Below are positions 43,514 to 52,257 of a stretch of DNA of 64,000 nt, in pieces. The notes beneath the pieces were generated by a model. That model was not told where the DNA came from and searched no databases. It saw only the letters and a program-made list of their open reading frames with translations. The translations under genes and the position numbers were made by a program. Source of the stretch: Candidatus Poribacteria bacterium (lineage in GTDB: Bacteria; Poribacteria; WGA-4E; WGA-3G); contig VXPE01000056.1 of the NCBI GenBank assembly GCA_009839745.1, positions 1 through 64,000 of the forward strand, given 5' to 3'. Every line of letters starts with the position of its first letter. Positions within the stretch are counted from its first letter, which is position 1.

Positions 43514-44272
43514 TCAGAGCAAACGTGCTGTAAAATTAATCCGGTCCGAATAGCGGTTCCAACGGTTGAAGGTGTACATGTCGTAAGCACTCAACGGCTT
43601 GTAGCCAGCGGCTTTGAGCAAATTATTGACGGTGCTGACTTCAAAGATTCGCTGCTGGTGAACCTCTTCATAACGGCGAAACAGCTCGCCTTCACGGATG
43701 AAAAAGGTGAGGACGGTTCGGCACATTTTGGAATGGTGGAGGTAATTGTTTTTCCAAATATAGGTATAATCCTCATGGTTTGACGCGAACGTTCTGTTGT
43801 GAAAATGCTCAACGATGTTCCGCTCCGTCGTCACGTCAAAGATAAACAAGCCGTCGGGTTCGAGATGCTCGGCGACACATTCAAAGACGTTGCTTAATTC
43901 GGTTTCATCGTAAGCATAGTTAATGCTATCGTAGGTGCAGAGGATTGCGTCAAACCGTTGGTTGAGTTGGAATTCGCGCATGTCACCGGAATGGAGTTCG
44001 ATATTTACATCGTGCGCTGCGGCTTTTTCCTTCGCGATGTCCAGCATACCCACGGCTCGGTCCACGCCTGTCATCTCATAGCCTCTCAATGCGAGTTCTA
44101 TCGTCAACGCACACGTGCCACATGCCACATCGAGAACCGTGCGCGGTTTGTAATCATATTTGTCGAAAAGCGACTGAATATAATGTGTCCAACGCGTGTA
44201 GTTGACGTTTGCCATCATCCTGTCGTAGGCGTAGGCGAATTTCTCATAAGGGGGAGTTAGGTGTGTCCGCAT
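43514..44272 (-). CDS. Class I SAM-dependent methyltransferase
   Basis: 252 residues. Motif I VLDVACGTCALTIELALRGY and motif II MTGVDRAVGML, then FDAILCTYDSINYAYDE. The DxACGT form is typical of methyltransferases acting on small molecules. Opens with YEKFAYAYDRMMANVNY, typical of this group. Substrate unknown. The upstream gene ends 34 bp before it, so they may share a transcript. Confidence 0.87.
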   Translation of the reverse strand: MRTHLTPPYEKFAYAYDRMMANVNYTRWTHYIQSLFDKYDYKPRTVLDVACGTCALTIELALRGYEMTGVDRAVGMLDIAKEKAAAHDVNIELHSGDMREFQLNQRFDAILCTYDSINYAYDETELSNVFECVAEHLEPDGLFIFDVTTERNIVEHFHNRTFASNHEDYTYIWKNNYLHHSKMCRTVLTFFIREGELFRRYEEVHQQRIFEVSTVNNLLKAAGYKPLSAYDMYTFNRWNRYSDRINFTARLL

Positions 44273-44306
44273 CGTTTAAGTGGCACTTGCAAACCGATAC
44301 TGCAAG

Positions 44307-44696
44307 TTACTGGGTTCCTCCTTTAACCCCGACAGAGGCATCCATCATCCGCAGGAGTGTGTTAATCTCATCGGCATCCCAAGATTCATCAGCGTTCGCT
44401 TCTATTGCATATCTACCAACGGCTCTGATTTTACGGAGACTGATTTTTCCGGTAAGGAAACTAAACGGGAGCTGCTGCCCGGCTGTTTTCACTCGATCAA
44501 ACGTAGCCTCAACGTCATACCGATCTACCCCTTCAGGGGCTTGCCGAATCAGCGCATCTTTCACCATATCTGCGCCGAAACCAAATAACTCTTTGATGAT
44601 AAACCATTGCAAAACGGCAAGGCATATCGTGAGGATTAAGAGAACCGTCAACACCTTGACCTTGTGTCGTCTCCACGTTCCTTTTTCAGCTGCCAT
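44307..44696 (-). CDS. Unrecognised small protein with one membrane anchor
   Basis: 129 residues. Lys/Arg-rich start, one helix (VLTVLLILTICLAVLQWFII, about 15-34), then a soluble beta/alpha segment (VEATFDRVKTAGQQLPFSFLTGKISLRKI). Family not recognised. Start by AAGGAAAACTTAAAAA, the same AAGGAAAA-type leader as rplI. Confidence 0.72.
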   Translation of the reverse strand: MAAEKGTWRRHKVKVLTVLLILTICLAVLQWFIIKELFGFGADMVKDALIRQAPEGVDRYDVEATFDRVKTAGQQLPFSFLTGKISLRKIRAVGRYAIEANADESWDADEINTLLRMMDASVGVKGGTQ

Positions 44697-45063
44697 TTTT
44701 TAAGTTTTCCTTGTAGGCTACGGGTCTGGTGGAAAGTCGTGAAGTGTTCTAAAATCTGTAAAGTTGCGAAGTGGCATCAGCACTTTGGAAGTTCCAATTG
44801 CCTCTTTAAACGTTACAGACTTTACAACTTTAGCACACTCGCAAACTTCCTTCAAATCCGCCTGCGTGTTTTTGCTTGGCGTTTTTGCTTGGGTGTTTCT
44901 GCGTATTTCTGCGCATTTCTGCGTATTGTTGTAGGCTACTGTTTGACTTTATTATTTAACACTTATCCACTTATCTTAATATTTAAGATGTATATTGTCA
45001 ACAGATTTTTCCATAATACGGAGGCGGTTAGCCCCTTCCCCTCAAAATAAATAGGTAAAAAAA
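44697..45063. other. 367-bp gap with flanking direct repeat and tandem motifs
   Basis: TTGTAGGCTAC occurs at 44711-44721 and again at 44929-44939. Between these are imperfect inverted AGTGTTCTAAA/TTGTAAAGT arms (44741-44772 and 44815-44850) and a run of GTTTTTGCTTGG and TTTCTGCG units (44867-44928). No gene was found. It may be a remnant of a small mobile element. Confidence 0.45.
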
Positions 45064-46158
45064 ATGAAGATAGGTATCGTCGGCAGACCCCAAGTCGGCA
45101 AAACGACAGTGTTTAACACATTAGCGCAGTCCACCGCAGAAATTGGGGGCTACACCAGCCGCGGGCAAATAAATCTGAGCACTGCCAACGTCCCAGATGA
45201 ACGCTTGGAACAGATAGCAAAGATATCCGAATCTGGAAAAACAACACCTGCCACAATTGACTACGTAGACGTTGCGGGTGTAACAAAATCGGAGATGGAA
45301 CACGCAGAGTTAGATTCTGGAATGCTCGCAGAACTCCGGACAGTCGATGCCCTTGCCCATGTCGTCAGGCTCTTTGAAGACGAAAGGGTTCCACACGTTG
45401 ATGGAAGTGTTGACGCAGAACGGGATATTGAAAGCGTCGCCCTTGAGTTCGCGTTGGCAGATTTGCAGATCGTCGAAGGGAGACTGACTCGGCTCCGTAA
45501 GCAATTTCAAAACCAGAAACTCCCCGAACAGCAAAGTGAAATTCGGCTCTTAGAGGCGTGCCAGAAAACCCTTGAGGCTGGAAAACCGCTCCGAATTCTC
45601 GACCTCTCCGCGAATGAAGAGAAGTTAATACGGGGTTACGGGTTTTTGACCCAGAAACCGTTGTTGTTAGTGTGTAACATCGGTGAAACCCAACTACAGG
45701 CGGCTGATGAAATTTTCCAACGCTTTACGAAATATAAGACGGCACCCCAAACGGAAGTCATTATTCTCGCTGCGCAACTGGAAATGGAGTTATCGCAACT
45801 CGATGAAACGGATACCGAAATTTTCATGGAGGAACTGGGATTGCGCGAATCGGCTTTAGAGCGGTTCATCCAGACTTCGTATCGGTTATTAGGGCTGCTC
45901 ACGTTCTTTACAACCGGTCCCGTCGAGACACGCGCATGGACGCTGCGTGAGGGACAGACGGCTGTAGATGCAGCGGGACGTGTTCACACGGATTTCGCGA
46001 CAGGTTTCATCCGTTCTGAAACAATTAACTGGGCTGACTTAGTCGCGTGCGGCAGTTACCCAGAGGCACGAAGTAAAGGGTTGCTGCGCGCCGAGGGCAA
46101 GACCTATCAGGTCCAAGAAGGTGATGTTTTACTCATTCTGGCGAACCCGACCCACTAA
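45064..46158 (+). CDS. YchF-like GTPase/ATPase
   Basis: 364 residues. OBG/YchF-type P-loop NTPase: G1 GRPQVGKTTVFNTLA, G3 DVAGV (in YVDVAGV), and a NIGE block where YchF has NVDE. A coiled-coil insert follows, then a C-terminal TGS domain (WTLREGQTAVDAAGRVHTDFATGFIRSE). YchF/OLA1 proteins bind ATP and associate with ribosomes. This one is diverged, because the G1 usually reads GLPNVGKST. A YchF role is likely but not certain. Its 3' end overlaps the plsC gene on the other strand. Confidence 0.83.
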   Translation: MKIGIVGRPQVGKTTVFNTLAQSTAEIGGYTSRGQINLSTANVPDERLEQIAKISESGKTTPATIDYVDVAGVTKSEMEHAELDSGMLAELRTVDALAHVVRLFEDERVPHVDGSVDAERDIESVALEFALADLQIVEGRLTRLRKQFQNQKLPEQQSEIRLLEACQKTLEAGKPLRILDLSANEEKLIRGYGFLTQKPLLLVCNIGETQLQAADEIFQRFTKYKTAPQTEVIILAAQLEMELSQLDETDTEIFMEELGLRESALERFIQTSYRLLGLLTFFTTGPVETRAWTLREGQTAVDAAGRVHTDFATGFIRSETINWADLVACGSYPEARSKGLLRAEGKTYQVQEGDVLLILANPTH

Positions 46159-46800
46159 CACACTATCCCGCAAATCAGCGATTGCCTCCATCATCTGATT
46201 ACCCATTTGTTGATACATCTCGCGCTTCGTCTCAAACCCTTCGGCAGTCAGTTCAAGAGGGGCACCGAAAACGACAGTGAGTTTCGACCGACGCAGTCGC
46301 TTACTGTTGCGGGGCAACATTCGTTCCGCGCCGCTATGGAAAACAGGGATCGTTGGGACACCTGCTCGGTGTGCAATAAAACAGGCACCGTCCCGCGCTT
46401 TACCCAACGTGCCATCGACACTCCGAGTGCCTTCGGGAAATATAAGCACGGCGGACCCCCCTTTCAGGAGAGAGATTGTATTTCGTAACGCCCCTAAGTC
46501 AGGGGCACCCCTATTGACAGGATAGGCATTATAGGTTGAGATGAGCCTCCCTAACCCAGGAATTTCAAATGCATTACTCCGCGCCATATAATGGATCTCA
46601 CGACTGGCGGCGGACCCCACGATCACGGGATCCAGAAAACTCACGTGATTCGAGACAAGGAGCACCCCACCTTCCCTCGGAATATGATGAATGCCTCGCG
46701 TTTCAAGACGTCCCATCGTTTTACAGAAAAGGTTTGTAAGTCGATGTGCCCACCGATAGACCGAACGAGAGGTCCAGAACTGATTATTGGTATACCACAT
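46129..46800 (-). CDS. plsC: 1-acylglycerol-3-phosphate acyltransferase (PlsC-like)
   Basis: 223 residues. The catalytic HX4D motif is NHVSFLD near 52-58, and the second block is FPEGTRSVDG. Adds the second acyl chain in phospholipid synthesis, at the cytoplasmic face of the inner membrane. Follows cmk and tyrA on the same strand. Its 3' end overlaps the YchF-like gene by 30 bp, tail to tail. The exact start is uncertain: no ribosome-binding site precedes the first Met. Confidence 0.9.
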   Translation of the reverse strand: MWYTNNQFWTSRSVYRWAHRLTNLFCKTMGRLETRGIHHIPREGGVLLVSNHVSFLDPVIVGSAASREIHYMARSNAFEIPGLGRLISTYNAYPVNRGAPDLGALRNTISLLKGGSAVLIFPEGTRSVDGTLGKARDGACFIAHRAGVPTIPVFHSGAERMLPRNSKRLRRSKLTVVFGAPLELTAEGFETKREMYQQMGNQMMEAIADLRDSVLVGRVRQNE

Positions 46801-46827
46801 AAAAAATATCGGGGTTCCAAACCCCGC

Positions 46828-47508
46828 CTACTCTTGCTGCTCGTTTGCACACACACATGTAAGAAGAAAATCAACCACTTCTTCAATCGTTTTATCAGTT
46901 GTATCAACAACAATCGCGTCAGGAGCCATCTGCAAAGGACTGTGTTCTCGCGTTGTATCTTTTTCATCTCGCTCGCGAATCTCAGCTTCAACCGCTGCTA
47001 ACGTCGCATCTTCGTTTTGTGCTTGGAGTTCGGCGAGTCTACGTTTTGCGCGCTCCGTCACAGAGGCATCAAGATAGAATTTAAAATCGGCGTTCGGGAA
47101 AACGATCGTCGTTAAGTCTCTCCCCTCAGCGATAATGCGCCCTTCAGCACCGATCCGCTGTTGGTGTTTCACAATTTCACGGCGAATCTCTGGGATCTTC
47201 GCGACATCTGCGACGAATCTATTGACGGCTGGTGTCCGGATCTGGGCAGAAACATCCTCCGTATTAAGCAGAATTGTCCTACCATTATCCGTGAATTCGA
47301 TATGACACGCTTCCACACGGTCAATCAATTTCGGGCTATCCGCTGCGAGTCCTTCCTGTAATGCCAACAGCGTCACCGCTCGATACATCGCGCCAGAATC
47401 GAGATACAGCAGTCGGAGTTTTTCTGCGACCCGCCGAGCCACTGTGCTTTTCCCAGACCCGGCGGGTCCATCTATCGCAATCGTCACCTGAGATCCTGTT
47501 TTTTTCAT
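46828..47508 (-). CDS. cmk: Cytidylate kinase
   Basis: 226 residues. Phosphorylates CMP and dCMP. P-loop DGPAGSGKSTVARRV, YLDSGAMYRAVTLLAL, and EGRDLTTIVFPNADFKFYLDA. Its ATG overlaps the tyrA stop (ATGA), and plsC starts 27 bp after its stop. The cmk-plsC adjacency is common in bacteria. Confidence 0.95.
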   Translation of the reverse strand: MKKTGSQVTIAIDGPAGSGKSTVARRVAEKLRLLYLDSGAMYRAVTLLALQEGLAADSPKLIDRVEACHIEFTDNGRTILLNTEDVSAQIRTPAVNRFVADVAKIPEIRREIVKHQQRIGAEGRIIAEGRDLTTIVFPNADFKFYLDASVTERAKRRLAELQAQNEDATLAAVEAEIRERDEKDTTREHSPLQMAPDAIVVDTTDKTIEEVVDFLLTCVCANEQQE

Positions 47509-48410
47509 ACGCCTCCTAAGGCTTTTCTGCGCTTCTCGACGATAGTTTGCGCCTCCAGAAGTACACGTTCAATCTCAGGAAGGTCATCCGTCTGAAGCAG
47601 AGTTTTGAATTCAGTTAAGTTGTTAACTATGTCATCTATGAGGGATAAAAGGACATCTCTGTTTTGGGAGAAAATACCGGTCCACAAGTCAGGTGAACCC
47701 GCTGCAATACGTGTGGAATCCCGAAAGCCGGTCGCTGTAAAGTCCAAGGCTTTTTGCTGTTCGGTTTCCACATTCGCAACGGTATTGGTGAGCAGACTCG
47801 CAATGAGATGCGGGAGATGGCTTGCGGCACCGATGAGCAGATCGTGGGTTTCTGGAGAGAGGAGATGTGGCACTGCGCCGACAAATTCCCACAGATTTTT
47901 AACCCGTTGTAAGGAATCTTGATCCGTGCTTTCTGTAGGGGTCAAAATACACGTCGCGCTTTCAAAAAGCGTTGCGTGCGCTGCGTCTACGCCGGTTTCG
48001 TGTGAGCCTGCCATCGGATGCGCGCCGACAAAAGCGAAGGTATCCGAACCCTGTTTTTGTAACTGCGCCTCAATCGTCCGCACCAACACCGATTTCGTAC
48101 TCCCGACATCCGTCAACACCACAGATTGTTGGCTATCCACAACCTCAACAATACGTTGGACCAACACTGGCACCAGTTCAACAGGGGTGCACAGGACGAC
48201 AAGGTCGCTTTCATAGAGTCCTTCTTCAACTTCTGTTGTAACTACATCAACGGCATCGCATTGAAGTGCCTTTTCGAGTCTACCGATATTCCGCCCCAAC
48301 CCGACGCGTTGCCCTTGAAATCCATTCTTTTTCAGAGCGAGTCCAAGCGATCCCCCAATTAAACCGACACCCCATATTGTAATTCGACGAAGTTGTTGTA
48401 TGTGTCCCAT
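47505..48410 (-). CDS. tyrA: Prephenate dehydrogenase
   Basis: 301 residues. NAD-binding GVGLIGGSLGLALK at 15-28, HPMAGSHETGVDAAH, and the helical dimerisation half (LIGAASHLPHLIASLLTNT). Converts prephenate to 4-hydroxyphenylpyruvate for tyrosine. First gene of tyrA-cmk-plsC, driven by the promoter at 48480-48509. No C-terminal ACT domain is present, so feedback by tyrosine must act differently, if at all. Confidence 0.93.
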   Translation of the reverse strand: MGHIQQLRRITIWGVGLIGGSLGLALKKNGFQGQRVGLGRNIGRLEKALQCDAVDVVTTEVEEGLYESDLVVLCTPVELVPVLVQRIVEVVDSQQSVVLTDVGSTKSVLVRTIEAQLQKQGSDTFAFVGAHPMAGSHETGVDAAHATLFESATCILTPTESTDQDSLQRVKNLWEFVGAVPHLLSPETHDLLIGAASHLPHLIASLLTNTVANVETEQQKALDFTATGFRDSTRIAAGSPDLWTGIFSQNRDVLLSLIDDIVNNLTEFKTLLQTDDLPEIERVLLEAQTIVEKRRKALGGV

Positions 48411-48479
48411 AGCTAAGTCTTGGAAACCTTCAATCTGCGAATATATCGCGGTATACCGAATAGGTAGAAATCTTACTAT

Positions 48480-48509
48480 ATTCTATGGGAATCCACGCCG
48501 CTTTGTCAA
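48480..48509 (-). promoter_or_regulatory. Promoter for tyrA-cmk-plsC
   Basis: Minus strand TTGACA (48509-48504), 18 nt and TAGAAT (48485-48480). Sits about 60 nt ahead of tyrA. Confidence 0.7.
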
Positions 48510-48533
48510 GCGAAAATTGGTGGACGTGCGCCG

Positions 48534-50441
48534 TCACCAAATAAATCGGTACATTGGCTTTTCGAGGAAGATGCCGAGAAGTCCCCAGACACTTCCGACC
48601 AAGAATTCCCCCAAAATCAATCCCAGAAAGAACGGGGCAACCCGCCGAAACGTCCGCACGCCGCCGAAACGCAGAATCGCTAACTTGATGAAATAACTGA
48701 TGAACACCGAAAACCAGAAAAAGTTCACTGCCCACGTTCCAGAGATGGCGTATCCGATCGGATACAGGGGCCACCAGAAAAAACGGAGCCGAACCAAGGT
48801 CAGACCGAATGCGAACAGAAGTCCGCAGACCATCGCAACCAACGCTGGAATGTCCACAGGCATCGGGTTGGTGAGCCAATTCTGTGTGCGGTTAAACACG
48901 GAGCCAGACCACACCTCAATCGCTCCACTCTCATAACCGAGATGCAGTGCCCCCCAAAACGCCGCAAAAGGACTTAGGACCATCGCGAGGAGCATCGCGA
49001 CGGCAAGCCGCCGTGAAGAACTACGTGATCGCTCCGCCAATTTCAAGCCTTCTAACTGGTGCGGCATTGTATTGCCGCGATACGCACGGTTGAAACAGAA
49101 TATCAATGAAAAGAGTGCCAAATTTTGTCCACCGAGTCGTCGCATTCCGAACATCTTGGGGAGTAAGACATCGGGTCCCATAGAGCGTAAGTCATGAATC
49201 GGTGGACCGAGTTCAGCACGAACCCGCGTAATCACCGTCACCGTCGTCAGATGGATAGCAAAAACGAGGATCGCTACCCAGAACGACATCCCCGCCACCC
49301 ACCAAAAACCGGCGAGGAGCAGAAAGCCACAGATTAACCCTAACACCGCAACGCGATAGGACATCGGCTCGTTGGATTCCGTTCTTCTGCTGCCGTGCCA
49401 CGCCTGCCTCAGGACATTCTGTAAATGGGCCCGCGCACTCCATACTGCCATACACAGGACCCCGACGCAAACCCCAAACGATTGGTCGAAGATGAACGGG
49501 AACCCCGGAATCCGCTGCAAGCCAGCGATACTGCCAAAGATCATCTCAAACTTCCAGAAGATATAGAAAAACCAGAAGGTAAACGAAAGGTCAAGCGGAA
49601 TAAAATACGCCATCCCGATAACAAAGGGAAAGAAAACAACTGGTGTCCAACCGATCGCATTCCACGGTTTCGTCGTAAACAGCGGACGCAGATCGTAGAA
49701 CTCGCCGCCGAGTCCCGGAAAGTTTGGAAACAGGAAATGCAGCCCGTTAACGACATCTATCCCACCTGCGAGGATGATGCCAATCCACAACGGTTTTGAG
49801 CGGAAAAAACGTGCCGTTGTCATCTGATACGGCAACTCAATGATCGGGTAGCTGAGCCGTTCTATTTCAATCCACTGTCTGCGTAGCATCACGTTAATAC
49901 AAAACGTCGTGAACAACAGGACGATGATAAAACCACTCCACGCCAGCGTAGGTTTCCACCACATCTCAAGGTGTGGACGCAGATAGAGGCTGGATTCTCC
50001 GGTAAAATAGACAGTCAACCGATTCTTGTCCGTCAATGCGAGCCAATCTGGGAGATAACGGTGGAAGAGCGTGCTCCACTCATTCTCCTCCGTCGCCAAC
50101 CAGCCGACTGTGGCAATATTGGTAATGATTACCTCAAACAGGTCATGTCCACAGATAGCCGAGGCTACGGATAGCATTGCATAGAGCGTCAGCAGTTCAC
50201 CTTGAGTGAGTGCAGCGCGCGGCGCGAATCGACGCAGGATGGTATTGATGGCAATCAGGAGGGCGAGTACGAAGATGGTATTGAAAAAGAGGGACATCGT
50301 CGTTGGGAACCCTTGATCCCAACGCAGCGATGCGAAGACCCAATAGTTATTGAAGGGAATCAGCGCGAGTCCAAGCCAAATAATCCGCCACCGGATCTTC
50401 TGACGAGAAGACGTAGAGAGGGCAGGCGAGTGTTGCAGCAT
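48534..50441 (-). CDS. DUF6785-like polytopic membrane protein
   Basis: 635 residues with about 13 hydrophobic helices. Opens with IRWRIIWLGLALIPFNNYWV, has LTQGELLTLYAMLSVASAICGHDLFEV near 78-105, and ends GYAISGTWAVNFFWFSVFI and FRRVAPFFLGLILGEFLVGS. This matches a large family known mainly as DUF6785/DUF6784 in Planctomycetes-like and poribacterial genomes, and it recalls oligopeptide-transporter topology. Function unknown. It has a consensus promoter (50492-50520). A second family member starts beyond the right edge, at 63625-64000. Confidence 0.8.
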   Translation of the reverse strand: MLQHSPALSTSSRQKIRWRIIWLGLALIPFNNYWVFASLRWDQGFPTTMSLFFNTIFVLALLIAINTILRRFAPRAALTQGELLTLYAMLSVASAICGHDLFEVIITNIATVGWLATEENEWSTLFHRYLPDWLALTDKNRLTVYFTGESSLYLRPHLEMWWKPTLAWSGFIIVLLFTTFCINVMLRRQWIEIERLSYPIIELPYQMTTARFFRSKPLWIGIILAGGIDVVNGLHFLFPNFPGLGGEFYDLRPLFTTKPWNAIGWTPVVFFPFVIGMAYFIPLDLSFTFWFFYIFWKFEMIFGSIAGLQRIPGFPFIFDQSFGVCVGVLCMAVWSARAHLQNVLRQAWHGSRRTESNEPMSYRVAVLGLICGFLLLAGFWWVAGMSFWVAILVFAIHLTTVTVITRVRAELGPPIHDLRSMGPDVLLPKMFGMRRLGGQNLALFSLIFCFNRAYRGNTMPHQLEGLKLAERSRSSSRRLAVAMLLAMVLSPFAAFWGALHLGYESGAIEVWSGSVFNRTQNWLTNPMPVDIPALVAMVCGLLFAFGLTLVRLRFFWWPLYPIGYAISGTWAVNFFWFSVFISYFIKLAILRFGGVRTFRRVAPFFLGLILGEFLVGSVWGLLGIFLEKPMYRFIW

Positions 50442-50491
50442 AGATAGCCCCAGTCGAGGTGCGTGTCGTTTACCCGTAGAACCACAACGCC

Positions 50492-50520
50492 ATTATACCG
50501 CAGAATTGAACTGCGCTCAA
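50492..50520 (-). promoter_or_regulatory. Promoter for the DUF6785-like gene
   Basis: Minus strand TTGAGC (50520-50515), 17 nt, TATAAT (50497-50492). Confidence 0.7.
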
Positions 50521-50529
50521 GATTTTTGT

Positions 50530-50559
50530 TTGCAACATTAAAGCCTGATCTGTTAGAAT
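50530..50559 (+). promoter_or_regulatory. Promoter for the TPR gene
   Basis: TTGCAA (50530-50535), 18 nt and TAGAAT (50554-50559). Its -35 lies nine nt from that of the divergent promoter. Confidence 0.55.
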
Positions 50560-50610
50560 AAGCGTATAAAAATTATCTCAAGCGTAACCTTCTCCTTCCA
50601 AAGACATAAA

Positions 50611-51345
50611 ATGAATACCGTAAAAGAAGCACACTATAATCGCGGCATTGCTTATTTGGAAACGAAACAATATAACAGAGCCGTCACTGAGTTTGAGGCA
50701 GCCATAAAGTTGGATGCGGATTTCATTGGTGCTCACTGCGCGCTCTGTCGAGCGTATCTTGAACAGGACGAATTAGAGAAAGCCAGCACTTTGGTCATCA
50801 CGACACTAAAACTGGATGCCGCCTACCAACCCGCGATACTACTCCGTGAAACGATAACACAAGCATACTATGACAGCGGCAAAGCGTATCTCAATGCCGA
50901 ACGCTATACAGAAGCCGTTTCAACGTTCCAGAAAGCCCTAACCCTTAATGCCGATTTAGCGCGCAACTCACAGGTCGCTGCTATCGATAATAAGCATATC
51001 TATGCACATCTCGGTGCGACTTACATTAGACTACACGCGTATCAGGAGGCAATCGAGGCGTTACAAAACGCGATCGCCTTAGATGCCGATCTTGTCGATG
51101 CCCATTACTACCTCGGCTATGCTTACGTGGAACAGGGATCCTACGACAAAGCAATCCCGCACCTTGAACAGGTCATAGCCATTGCTCCCCACCTTAAACG
51201 GGCACATTATAACCTCGCACGTGCCTACCGAGAATCAGGCAATTTGGAAGCGGCGACAGACGCCGTTACAGCGACCTTAAAACTTGATCCCAATTATCAG
51301 CCTGCTCAGGAACTCGCAGACCTACTGAAGCAGGGACACAAATAA
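50611..51345 (+). CDS. Tetratricopeptide repeat protein
   Basis: 244 residues made of about six TPR units with the usual pattern (AHYNRGIAYLETKQYNRAV; AHYYLGYAYVEQGSYDKAI; AHYNLARAYRESGNLEAATD). No signal peptide, so a cytosolic protein-protein scaffold. It carries no enzyme domain. The next genes are a VapBC pair on the opposite strand, so no operon partner is evident. Confidence 0.85.
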   Translation: MNTVKEAHYNRGIAYLETKQYNRAVTEFEAAIKLDADFIGAHCALCRAYLEQDELEKASTLVITTLKLDAAYQPAILLRETITQAYYDSGKAYLNAERYTEAVSTFQKALTLNADLARNSQVAAIDNKHIYAHLGATYIRLHAYQEAIEALQNAIALDADLVDAHYYLGYAYVEQGSYDKAIPHLEQVIAIAPHLKRAHYNLARAYRESGNLEAATDAVTATLKLDPNYQPAQELADLLKQGHK

Positions 51346-51459
51346 CGGCATTACTCACCGCGTCCTATATAAAAAATAGCACCTCACCACGCGAAACAAC
51401 GGTATCGCACGAATTTTGTTATATCCGCACAATACCGCTGTTTAATTAAAACCCTCAAA

Positions 51460-51873
51460 TCACGAAAGAAACCGGACAAAGCCAGCTTGTTCAAAATGAT
51501 GATCCGTCGTTAGCGCATCTGTCAAGCCTCGCTGTTCCATGACAACAAAACTTGCACAGTCAACCAAGCTCCACGTCTTATCCAATCTGTTTTCCAGTAA
51601 CTCCCACGCTCGTGCGTCAAGTCGCTCGTCGATATGTACGATTTCGATCCACGTCTCGGCGCGGATGCTCTGGATATAAGAAATACTTCTCGAACGCGGC
51701 ACTCGCAAACGCACGCAGAGGGCGATGAGCTCACCCAGCACATAGTTTGTCGTGACAATGTGCCGATTTTCTGCTGCCCACCGCGTCATTAAGGTAACAG
51801 CCCTCACATGATGGCGTTCCTGCTCCCGAAAGAAAGAGGCCCATCCGGAGGTATCCGCGAAGACCTCATTCAT
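51460..51873 (-). CDS. PIN domain toxin (VapC-like)
   Basis: 137 residues. VFADTSGWASFF provides the first catalytic Asp, and WSLVDCASFVVMEQRG with ALTTDHHF the C-terminal acidic and His motif. RNase expected. Its start lies inside the upstream antitoxin gene's end (8-bp ATGAATGA overlap), a strong sign of a toxin-antitoxin pair. Confidence 0.85.
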   Translation of the reverse strand: MNEVFADTSGWASFFREQERHHVRAVTLMTRWAAENRHIVTTNYVLGELIALCVRLRVPRSRSISYIQSIRAETWIEIVHIDERLDARAWELLENRLDKTWSLVDCASFVVMEQRGLTDALTTDHHFEQAGFVRFLS

Positions 51874-52144
51874 GCCCACGCCCCGATAATTCTGCCAGTA
51901 ACCCGTCCCCGATCAACTCATCGTGGCGATCACTGATGTTTTCTTCGTCACATTCCAACGTCCCTGCCAATGCCAGGAGTGGCTCCACCTCATCAGCACT
52001 TTTTAGGGCTTCCGACTCCGCTGGAGTCGCCCAAAGATCAGAATCCTCAAGAGCAAGGAGGTAGTCAAGAACAACTTCAAGCTTTTCAGCCGAAAGTCGC
52101 TCGATATAAGCAATCGCCTGTTGTTTAAGTTCAACGTTCTTCAT
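51866..52144 (-). CDS. Antitoxin of the VapBC pair
   Basis: 92 residues, acidic. N-terminal helix (LKQQAIAYIERLSAEKLEVVLDYL) looks like a DUF2281 or similar helix-forming antitoxin. The C-terminal part (EENISDRHDELIGDGLLAEL) would embrace the PIN domain. No AbrB or RHH motif is evident. GGGGACATC precedes the ATG. Confidence 0.75.
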   Translation of the reverse strand: MKNVELKQQAIAYIERLSAEKLEVVLDYLLALEDSDLWATPAESEALKSADEVEPLLALAGTLECDEENISDRHDELIGDGLLAELSGRGHE

Positions 52145-52257
52145 GATGTCCCCAAAGTGATATACTCATGACAGCTACGGTTTCCATTGCCACATTTTTC
52201 GTGGGTTTCTATTTGATCTGCTGTCGCTATTAGACGCAGATTTGTGTAGATTCCTAC

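Noticed and set aside
44861-44935. Tandem TTTCTGCG and GTTTTTGCTTGG units as a possible CRISPR
   Set aside because: The units are short, uneven and without unique spacers; no cas gene is present.
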